A DNA stretch of 64,000 nucleotides, from positions 62,001 through 126,000 of the forward strand of contig NZ_JHXO01000001.1 in assembly GCF_000621705.1 (NCBI RefSeq), read 5' to 3'. Below the pieces are notes generated by a model that did no database searches, had not been told where the DNA came from, and was given only the letters and a program-made list of their open reading frames with translations. Positions 25,901-32,405 of the stretch are shown here, in pieces. A program made the translations under genes and the position numbers. How positions within the stretch are numbered: position 1 is the first letter of the stretch; each line of letters opens with the position of its first letter. Origin of the DNA: Prolixibacter bellariivorans ATCC BAA-1284 (GTDB lineage Bacteria; Bacteroidota; Bacteroidia; Bacteroidales; Prolixibacteraceae).

Positions 25901-26626
25901 ATGCAACAGAAAACACGCGCCATCGTCCTGCATTACCTTCGCTACGGCGAAACCAGCATGATTGTCACGCTGTATACCGAAGCCTTCGGACGCATGTCGT
26001 TCATGATGCAGGGCGTGCGGGGAAAAAAGTCGCGCAGCAAAGCTAACCTGTTGCAGCCGCTCTTTCTGCTAGACATGGAAGTATCGTACAAACCGGGGCG
26101 GGAATTACAGCGGGTGAAAGAGATGCGAAACGCTGTTCCTTATAACTCCATTCCTTTCGAAATCGGGAAATCCACGCAGGCCATGTTCCTGGCGGAAATC
26201 CTGTATAAAGTGTTGCGGGAGGAAGAACCTCGCCCGGAACTTTTTGAGTTCCTGTTTCATTCGGTACAATATCTCGATTTGGCTACGGAAGGAACCGCCA
26301 ACTTTCACCTGGTTTTTTTGCTGCAGTTTGCCCGTTACTTGGGATTTGGCCCGAGAGACAATTACTCCGAAGAAAAGCCTTATTTCGATCTCCGGAACGG
26401 TGTGTTTGTGACCATGCCTCCTCCTCATCCTGACTACCTGATGAAAGAGGAAAGCCGGATATTCGCGAAATTAATCCACGTTAACTTCGATTCGCTGGAA
26501 ACGCTGAAACTCGATCACAAACTCCGCGACCGCTATCTTGAGGCCTTGCTGAATTATTTCAGTTTGCATCTTGAGAGTACCATCCACATTAAATCCCTGT
26601 CGATCCTGCGGGAATTGTTTTCGTAG
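25901..26626 (+). CDS. recO: DNA repair protein RecO
   Basis: 241 residues. The N-terminal OB fold begins KTRAIVLHYLRYGETSMIVTLYTEAFG, followed by SFMMQGVRGKKSRSKANLLQPL, the usual RecO signature; the helical C-terminal part contains FHLVFLLQFARYLGFGP. RecO works with RecR to load RecA on SSB-covered single strands in RecF-pathway repair. The start at 25901 is four bases after the porZ stop, so the two are likely translated from one transcript. No CxxC zinc pair is visible, as is common in this phylum. Confidence 0.92.
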   Translation: MQQKTRAIVLHYLRYGETSMIVTLYTEAFGRMSFMMQGVRGKKSRSKANLLQPLFLLDMEVSYKPGRELQRVKEMRNAVPYNSIPFEIGKSTQAMFLAEILYKVLREEEPRPELFEFLFHSVQYLDLATEGTANFHLVFLLQFARYLGFGPRDNYSEEKPYFDLRNGVFVTMPPPHPDYLMKEESRIFAKLIHVNFDSLETLKLDHKLRDRYLEALLNYFSLHLESTIHIKSLSILRELFS

Positions 26627-26692
26627 GACAATCTTGCCACAGGCGTTTTCTCTTCCCGAAAAATCAAGTAAATTGTAGGTGGAAAAAGGCTG

Positions 26693-26721
26693 TTGCGCCA
26701 GCCAAATAATTACTACTTTTG
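26693..26721 (+). promoter_or_regulatory. promoter of the aminotransferase-like gene
   Basis: TTG at 26693-26695, 18 bases, then TACTTTTG at 26714-26721: a good Bacteroidota promoter ending 23 bases before ATG 26745. The gene therefore has its own transcription start. Confidence 0.65.
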
Positions 26722-26744
26722 ACCCCAATCTTCTAAAATAATCT

Positions 26745-27905
26745 ATGGTTTCATCAAAGTTGCCAACATCAAGAAGAAGTATCATTGCGATGATGACCCA
26801 ATTGGCAAGAGAACATCATGCAATTGACCTCGCTCTGTCGGTTTCTGATCTTCCCAGTCCGGAGCCGCTCGTTGAGCTGATGCATAAGTATGTATTGGAA
26901 GGATACAACAACTATGCGCCCATGGAAGGGATTGAGCCACTTCGCCAGGTCATTGTCGAACGCATTAAGCAACTACACCAAAACGAATACAATCCGAATA
27001 CCGAAATAACCATTACGGCCGGTTCGACCCAGGCTATGGCCACCGCTATCAGCGCCTTCATTAAGGAGGGTGAGGAAGTGTTGCTATTCGAGCCGGTTTC
27101 GGAATCGTACATCTCGGCCATCGAACTGAATGGCGGACGTCCGGTATATGTGAACCTGAAGAAGCCCGATTTTCATATCGACTGGGATGAGGTAAAGAAG
27201 CTGATGAACGCCAAAACCCGGATGATCATCATCAACAACCCGCAAAACCCAACCGGACGGGTGATGAACGAAGAGGACATCAACCAGTTGAAAAGGCTGA
27301 CCAACGGAACGCGGATTGTGATTCTGAGCAACGAAATTTTCGAGCACATTGTCTTTGACGAAGAGAAACACCGCAGCATGTCGTCGGTTCCCGAACTGGC
27401 GGAACGTAGCCTGGTGGTTTCCTCGTTCGGACCTGTGTATAAAATCAGTGGCTGGGGAATCGCCTATGTGGTTGGCCCTGAAAAACTAATGAACGAGTTC
27501 CGGAAGATTCAGCTGTTCCAGGGCTATAGTGTCAACACGCCCGGACAGTATGCGCTGGCTGAATTTCTGCAGGAAGACAATAAATACGAAGAGATTGCTG
27601 ATTTCTACCAGGGCCGGCGAAACTATTTCAACCGCCTGATGAATGAAAGTAATTTCGACGTGATTCCAGCTGCCGGAACCTACTACCAAGTAATCGATTA
27701 CAGTAAAATATCGGACGAAACCGACGTGGAATTTGCCATGCGACTGGTGAAGGATTACGGTGTTTCGGTGTTGCCGCTCTCTGCTTTTCAGCACGAGAAA
27801 ACCAAGTCGCGGATGTTGCGCATCTGTTTTGCCCGCAACAACGAGGTTCTGGAAGAAGCAGCCAAGCGTTTGTGCTCGGTTCCGGTGTTGCATCCGGCTG
27901 AGTAA
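26745..27905 (+). CDS. fold-type I aminotransferase homologue (YbdL-like) lacking PLP-binding residues
   Basis: 386 residues that align along their length with methionine/kynurenine-type aminotransferases such as E. coli YbdL: NYAPMEGIEPLR near 56, TAGSTQAMATAI near 91, NNPQNPTGRV at 164-173, SVNTPGQYALAEFL near 262 and MLRICFA with the substrate Arg359. Three residues that hold PLP are changed. The Asp that pairs with the pyridine nitrogen (SDEVYEH in relatives) is Asn196, the neighbouring Tyr is Phe199, and the Schiff-base Lys of SSFGKTYH is Pro230 (SSFGPVYK; codon CCT at 27432). Lys233, three residues on, is unlikely to replace it. The frame is intact, so I infer a conserved non-enzymatic role or a strongly altered chemistry. 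It is not an ordinary aminotransferase. Confidence 0.85.
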   Translation: MVSSKLPTSRRSIIAMMTQLAREHHAIDLALSVSDLPSPEPLVELMHKYVLEGYNNYAPMEGIEPLRQVIVERIKQLHQNEYNPNTEITITAGSTQAMATAISAFIKEGEEVLLFEPVSESYISAIELNGGRPVYVNLKKPDFHIDWDEVKKLMNAKTRMIIINNPQNPTGRVMNEEDINQLKRLTNGTRIVILSNEIFEHIVFDEEKHRSMSSVPELAERSLVVSSFGPVYKISGWGIAYVVGPEKLMNEFRKIQLFQGYSVNTPGQYALAEFLQEDNKYEEIADFYQGRRNYFNRLMNESNFDVIPAAGTYYQVIDYSKISDETDVEFAMRLVKDYGVSVLPLSAFQHEKTKSRMLRICFARNNEVLEEAAKRLCSVPVLHPAE

Positions 27906-27931
27906 TGACAAACGGATTCGCACGGCCAGAC

Positions 27932-27961
27932 TTGTCTGTAATTGATTTTTATCTATTTTTG
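27932..27961 (+). promoter_or_regulatory. promoter of tRNA-Arg
   Basis: TTG at 27932-27934, 19 bases, then TATTTTTG at 27954-27961, giving a transcript start about 20 bases before the mature tRNA. Confidence 0.7.
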
Positions 27962-27987
27962 CACTGCCCGAGCGCAGTGTTTTTTAT

Positions 27988-28062
27988 GGCCCCATAGTTC
28001 AAGGGATAGAACGACAGTTTCCTAAACTGTAGATCCAGGTTCGAGTCCTGGTGAGGCTACCA
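27988..28062 (+). tRNA. tRNA-Arg(CCT), CCA encoded
   Basis: The cloverleaf folds: acceptor GGCCCCA / TGAGGCT, D stem GTTC/GAAC, anticodon stem ACAGT/ACTGT with loop TTCCTAA (anticodon CCT at 28021-28023), T stem CCAGG/CCTGG with loop TTCGAGT, discriminator A and an encoded CCA. The acceptor stem contains a G.T first pair and a C.A mismatch at the fifth pair (27992 with 28054), which is unusual. It reads AGG codons. Confidence 0.93.
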
Positions 28063-28098
28063 AGGAGTGGAAAAATATTTCTACTCCTTTTTCTTTTT
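28062..28098 (+). terminator. terminator of tRNA-Arg
   Basis: AAGGAGTGGAAA pairs with TTTCTACTCCTT (one G.T) and is followed by TTTCTTTTT, directly after the CCA. Confidence 0.85.
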
Positions 28099-28101
28099 CA
28101 G

Positions 28102-29448
28102 CTATCCCGGCAACACCACCGTAAACGTGGTTCCCATTCCCGGAATGGAATGAAACGAGAGGGTTCCGCTATGCCGGTGTACAATCTGGCGCGAAAGGGC
28201 CAGCCCGATGCCGCTTCCGCCCTGCCGGGTGGTGAAGAACGGCACGAAAACCTGATCGGCATATTCTTCGGGAATGCCTACACCATTGTCGGCTACCACA
28301 ATCCGGGTTTCCTGTTCGCCTTTCTGCACACTCAGGTTGATCTCGGCATTCTCTGTTTCCGAAACCGCTTCCACTGCATTTTTCAGCAGGTTGATCACCA
28401 CCTGCGAAATCAGTTTGTCATCGGCCATGAATTCCGTGATTCCGTTCGATACGTTCACGTGGAATCTGATATTCCTTTGCTGCATCTCTTGGTGGTACAA
28501 AATCCGGAAACGCGAAAGCCAGTCTTCAATGGCAATGGGTTTTAGTACCGGTTCAGGAATTTTATACAGTTTCCGGTACCGTTCGACGAACGACATCATC
28601 AAATCGCCCTGTTCCTCAATGGCGCCGGCACTGTTCCGGATACGCTCGATATCGATTCCGGATTGCGTACAGATTTCCGAAACCTCTTCGGGCAACGAAC
28701 GTCCGATGGACTGGGCAAGCGAAGTAATCGGGGCAATGGAGTTCATGATTTCGTGCGACATGATGCGGAAAAGCTTTTGCCACGATTCCACTTCACGCTC
28801 TTCCAGCTCGGCTTTGATGTTTTGCAACGCCAGTAGATGGTAATGCTTATCGCCGAAAATAAATTCGCTGGCGCGGAGCTGTAATACTACCACCTGCCCA
28901 TTGACTGAAAATTTATAGAGCAAAGGCTTGCCCGGCTTCAGTCGCTGCAGTTTTTGATAAAAATCGGGCACGCGGTGTTCCAGCGTTTTCACGGAAGTGA
29001 GATGATGTAAATTGAGCAGTTGTAATACGGCCGGATTGGCGATGATGACTTTCCCTTTCTCGTCGTAAGCCAGCAAACCGGTTCCTGAATGGCCAATCAG
29101 CTCTGCGTAAAACTGTTCCTGAAAACGGTTGTGCACCCGCTCTTTCCGGATGGCACTGCGTAACCGGAGCAACGATTCCTTTAACTCGTCAAATCCCGGC
29201 GGTGCAATTCCCTTCTCGAGATTCAACGACGAATCTTCATTCAGCATTCCCTCGAAAAAAAGGCTCAAATCGCGGTTCGTTTTTCCGAGAAAACGGTACA
29301 AACGGGCTGTGACGATTATAAAAACAAACAACGACAATCCACTCCAAAGATACCAGCTGGCGAACCACAAAAAGGCCGCCAGAATAGCCAGGGCTCCCAT
29401 CACCAGAACAAAGCCGGCGAGTCTCCGGTTGAATCGGTTAAAGCCCAT
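28102..29448 (-). CDS. NtrB-like sensor histidine kinase
   Basis: 448 residues: two adjacent membrane helices (about 11-31 and 33-50) with almost no periplasmic loop, a PAS-like domain (about 115-210), a HisKA domain with MSHEIMNSIAPITSLAQSIG (phospho-acceptor His232) and a HATPase domain with N box INLLKNAVEAV, DNGVGIPEE, FFTTRQGGSGIGLALS. The HEIMNS-type H box is that of kinases paired with NtrC-like regulators. Without a sensor domain outside, it probably senses a membrane or cytoplasmic signal. The gene overlaps the regulator gene upstream by 11 bases, so both are made together, and the pair faces away from the exporter operon it probably controls. Confidence 0.93.
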   Translation of the reverse strand: MGFNRFNRRLAGFVLVMGALAILAAFLWFASWYLWSGLSLFVFIIVTARLYRFLGKTNRDLSLFFEGMLNEDSSLNLEKGIAPPGFDELKESLLRLRSAIRKERVHNRFQEQFYAELIGHSGTGLLAYDEKGKVIIANPAVLQLLNLHHLTSVKTLEHRVPDFYQKLQRLKPGKPLLYKFSVNGQVVVLQLRASEFIFGDKHYHLLALQNIKAELEEREVESWQKLFRIMSHEIMNSIAPITSLAQSIGRSLPEEVSEICTQSGIDIERIRNSAGAIEEQGDLMMSFVERYRKLYKIPEPVLKPIAIEDWLSRFRILYHQEMQQRNIRFHVNVSNGITEFMADDKLISQVVINLLKNAVEAVSETENAEINLSVQKGEQETRIVVADNGVGIPEEYADQVFVPFFTTRQGGSGIGLALSRQIVHRHSGTLSFHSIPGMGTTFTVVLPG

Positions 29449-30790
29449 ATTTCTTCACTTTATTGTAGAGCGTTTGTCTTGTAATTCCTAGCCGCGTGGC
29501 TGCCGAGCTCATGTTGCCACCACTCTCTTCGAGCGCCTGCTCAATCATGCTACGCTCCATTTCCTCCAGCGTGGTGGGCGCCTCTTCCTGCTCGATAACC
29601 GGACGGAAATGAAAATCTTCAGGTTGCAACACCTCGCCATCAGCCAGGATAACGGCCTTTTCGATGGCATGACGTAATTCCCTTACGTTTCCCGGCCAGG
29701 AATAGCGGCGTATTTTTTCCCGCGCCATTCCCGAAAGGGTAAGATGTTGCTTGTGGTATTTCTCGCCGTAAAACTCCAGAAAATGCTTTGCCAGCAATAC
29801 AATGTCTTCCTCCCGCTCGCGCAATGGCGGTGCCTCGATGCGGATGGTGTTCATACGGAACAAAAGGTCTTCCCTGAATTTTCCTTCTTCCACCATCGCT
29901 TCCAGGTTACAGTTGGTCGCACAAATCAGCCGGATATCTACCGACACGGGTCGGTTAGCTCCTACCGGGATAACCTGCCGGTTTTCCAACACCGCCAAAA
30001 GTTTTGCCTGCAATGGAAGCGAGAGATTCCCGATTTCATCGAGGAAAAGAGTGCCGCCATTAGCAATGATAATCTTCCCTTCGCGGTCGACGCGTGCATC
30101 GGTAAAAGCGCCTTTCACATGGCCAAACAGCTCACTTTCGAACAGCGTTTCGCTGATAGCGCCCATGTCGACACTCACCAATGGTTTGTTGGCCCGCTCC
30201 GAATGCCGGTGAATAGCTTGTGCAACAAGTTCCTTTCCGGTGCCGTTTTCACCCGTGATTAGTACGTTGGCCTTGGTAGGCGCCACTTTCTCGATCAACC
30301 GGAAAACATATTTCATCGCGCTGGATTGTCCCAGCAGCTCCACATTGTCCTCTTTGTGATCGCTCTTTTCTGTCTTACCTGCCGACTTTCCCAGTTTTTC
30401 CTGCGACTGCCGTACCCTGACAGCCGATTTCAGTGTATCGATTAACCGGTTGTTATCCCACGGTTTCAGCACAAAATCCGACGCTCCCATTTTCAGCGCT
30501 TTCACCGCCAGGTCCACATCGCCAAAGGCTGTAATCATCACAACCGGAATATCCGGCTTCATCTTTTTGATCTCGGTCAACCAGAAAATTCCCTCGTTCC
30601 CGGTATTCACTCCAGCCACAAAATTCATGTCGAGTAGAATAACATCTACCGAATTGGTTTGCAAAAAGAAGGGCAACCGGTTGGGATTGGAGAGTGTCGA
30701 AACCTTACTAAATTCCGGCTGAAGTACCAGTTCCAGGGCACGTAATACAGTTCGGTTGTCGTCAACGATTAAGATATTTCCGGAAGTCAT
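29438..30790 (-). CDS. NtrC-family sigma-54 dependent response regulator
   Basis: 450 residues in the classic three-part layout. Receiver (1-120): acidic pair D10-D11, phospho-acceptor Asp54 in ILLDMNF, and LKPW. AAA+ domain (about 160-380): Walker A GENGTGKE, a sigma-54 contact loop GAFTDA (GAFTGA in most relatives), Walker B LFLDEIGN and an arginine-rich sensor region. Fis-type HTH at the end: SSAATRLGITRQTLYNKVKKYG. ATG 30790 is chosen because the receiver begins there; 16 codons upstream are in frame but unconserved. It should activate sigma-54 promoters, the nearest candidate being that at 30947-30960. Confidence 0.94.
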   Translation of the reverse strand: MTSGNILIVDDNRTVLRALELVLQPEFSKVSTLSNPNRLPFFLQTNSVDVILLDMNFVAGVNTGNEGIFWLTEIKKMKPDIPVVMITAFGDVDLAVKALKMGASDFVLKPWDNNRLIDTLKSAVRVRQSQEKLGKSAGKTEKSDHKEDNVELLGQSSAMKYVFRLIEKVAPTKANVLITGENGTGKELVAQAIHRHSERANKPLVSVDMGAISETLFESELFGHVKGAFTDARVDREGKIIIANGGTLFLDEIGNLSLPLQAKLLAVLENRQVIPVGANRPVSVDIRLICATNCNLEAMVEEGKFREDLLFRMNTIRIEAPPLREREEDIVLLAKHFLEFYGEKYHKQHLTLSGMAREKIRRYSWPGNVRELRHAIEKAVILADGEVLQPEDFHFRPVIEQEEAPTTLEEMERSMIEQALEESGGNMSSAATRLGITRQTLYNKVKKYGL

Positions 30791-30807
30791 AGGCACAATT
30801 TGATAAT

Positions 30808-30838
30808 CAAAGATAAGTTGCCAATCCCCGACAATCAA
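30808..30838 (-). promoter_or_regulatory. housekeeping promoter of the NtrC/NtrB pair
   Basis: On the minus strand a TTG (complement of 30836-30838), 20 bases, then TATCTTTG (complement of 30808-30815). This gives a very short leader before ATG 30790. Confidence 0.6.
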
Positions 30839-30856
30839 GGGGTTGTAAAAACATTT

Positions 30857-30888
30857 GTCGAACTTGTAAAGAAACTTGACATTTCGAC
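30857..30888. promoter_or_regulatory. candidate enhancer site for the NtrC-like regulator
   Basis: GTCGAA at 30857-30862 and TTCGAC at 30883-30888 form an inverted pair 20 bases apart, about 85-115 bases before the predicted sigma-54 start, the usual place for an activator site. Confidence 0.35.
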
Positions 30889-30925
30889 CAGCATAACAGA
30901 AGAATACATTCGCTTATTTTACTGA

Positions 30926-30944
30926 AGATGTAATCATTACATCT
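30926..30944. promoter_or_regulatory. perfect 19-bp palindrome beside the sigma-54 promoter
   Basis: AGATGTAAT-C-ATTACATCT is a perfect 9+1+9 inverted repeat ending two bases before the -24 box. It looks like an operator or enhancer-protein site; which protein binds is unknown. Confidence 0.55.
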
Positions 30945-30946
30945 GT

Positions 30947-30960
30947 TGGCACAGAATTGG
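30947..30960 (+). promoter_or_regulatory. sigma-54 (-24/-12) promoter of the exporter operon
   Basis: TGGCAC-AGAA-TTGG fits the -24/-12 consensus TGGCAC-N4-TTGC except for the last base, with GG and the second G of the -12 box ten bases apart as required. The transcript would start near 30972 and have a leader of about 120 bases before ATG 31095. Confidence 0.6.
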
Positions 30961-31094
30961 TAAATAAGGAGGCGAATCCGGGAAAGTGTACACGATAGTA
31001 CCGAATCAAAGCTTTTTCGGATGAATGAAAACGAAAATTTAATTCTGAATTTTTAAAAACAAGTCGGTAAGGACTTTCTAATTTTTGAATTCTT

Positions 31095-32354
31095 ATGTCT
31101 GGAATGGATCGCCAAATAGAGCAAAAGAAAGGATTAAAGAAGAAGCATTTCTGGATGATTGGAGGAGGACTGGTCTTCCTCGTTTTTCTGATGTCGTTGG
31201 TTTTTGGTAATCACGAATCAACCATTCGGGTCGAGCGGGACAAAGTTTCCGTCAGTCCGGTTACAGAAGGGCTTTTCAACGACTACATCCGGGTTATCGG
31301 AACCGTGGAGCCCATTCGTTTTATTTACCTCGATGCAACCGAAGGCGGGCGCGTAGAAGAAATTATCAATGACGAAGGTGCCATGGTGAAAAAGGGAGAT
31401 ATCATCCTGAAGTTATCCAATCCCGACTTGAAATTGAATATTCTCACGGCCGAAGCACGACTGGCCGAACAAATTAACTTCCTCCGTAACACCCGTATTC
31501 AGATGGAGCAGGACAAACTATCCCTGCAACGTAATATCCTGGAGATGGATTACGACATTCTGAAAAAGAAGCGGAAGTTTACACAAAACAAGCGCTTCTA
31601 TAAAAAAGACATGATTTCGGAAGATGAATACCTGGCTTCCAAAGAAGATTACGATTATGCGGTGAAAACCAGTAAAATTCTGGATGAGCGACAAAAAACC
31701 GATTCAGCTTTCCGCGCTGTTCAGGTCAAGCAGATGGAATACAACCTCGACCGGATGAAAACCAACCTCGATTTAGTGAAAGAACGGATGGATAATCTGG
31801 ATGTGAAGGCCCCCATCGACGGCCAAATTGGTTTGCTCGACGCCGAAATCGGTCAGTCTATTCCGCAGGGAAGTCGTATTGGTCAGGTAAACGATCTGAG
31901 TGCATTCAAAGTAACCGCCCAGGTTGACGAGCACTACATTGACCGGGTTAAAAAAGGCTTGAAGGCCTCGTTTACCCGACAGGATAAAGCCTATGATATG
32001 ACCGTGAAAAAGGTTTACCCGGAAGTTCGCAACGGTACCTTCAAAATTGATATGGTCTTCGATAACGAAGTGCCGAAAAATATTCGCTCGGGACAAACTT
32101 ACCATGTGGAACTGCAGCTGGGACAGGCACAAAAATCGGTGTTGATTCCGCGTGGAGGATTCTTCCAGTCAACCGGAGGACAATGGATTTTTGTCCTGAC
32201 CAAAGACGGTAGCGAAGCCACACGCCGCAACATCCGGATTGGACGGCAGAATCCGCAGTACTATGAAGTACTTGAAGGACTGGAACCGGGCGAACAGGTG
32301 ATTACCTCCGGGTACGACACCTTTGGAGATAACCAACGAGTGGTTTTTAAATAA
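31095..32354 (+). CDS. HlyD/MacA-like periplasmic adaptor subunit
   Basis: 419 residues. One membrane anchor (about 19-40) is followed by a lipoyl half-motif (VEEIINDEGAMVKKGDIILKL), a long coiled-coil hairpin (about 115-235, rich in Leu, Glu, Lys), the second lipoyl half (DVKAPIDGQIGLLDAEIGQ), a beta-barrel domain and the membrane-proximal domain ending QVITSGYDTFGDNQRVVF. This is the adaptor of a MacA-type tripartite exporter, bridging an inner-membrane ABC pump and a TolC channel. It is the first gene of the operon. No TolC gene follows, so an outer-membrane channel must come from elsewhere. Confidence 0.9.
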   Translation: MSGMDRQIEQKKGLKKKHFWMIGGGLVFLVFLMSLVFGNHESTIRVERDKVSVSPVTEGLFNDYIRVIGTVEPIRFIYLDATEGGRVEEIINDEGAMVKKGDIILKLSNPDLKLNILTAEARLAEQINFLRNTRIQMEQDKLSLQRNILEMDYDILKKKRKFTQNKRFYKKDMISEDEYLASKEDYDYAVKTSKILDERQKTDSAFRAVQVKQMEYNLDRMKTNLDLVKERMDNLDVKAPIDGQIGLLDAEIGQSIPQGSRIGQVNDLSAFKVTAQVDEHYIDRVKKGLKASFTRQDKAYDMTVKKVYPEVRNGTFKIDMVFDNEVPKNIRSGQTYHVELQLGQAQKSVLIPRGGFFQSTGGQWIFVLTKDGSEATRRNIRIGRQNPQYYEVLEGLEPGEQVITSGYDTFGDNQRVVFK

Positions 32355-32405
32355 ACCTGTGAGATAAAGCATTTCATAATCTATCAAACGAGATACTTGA
32401 TAACG

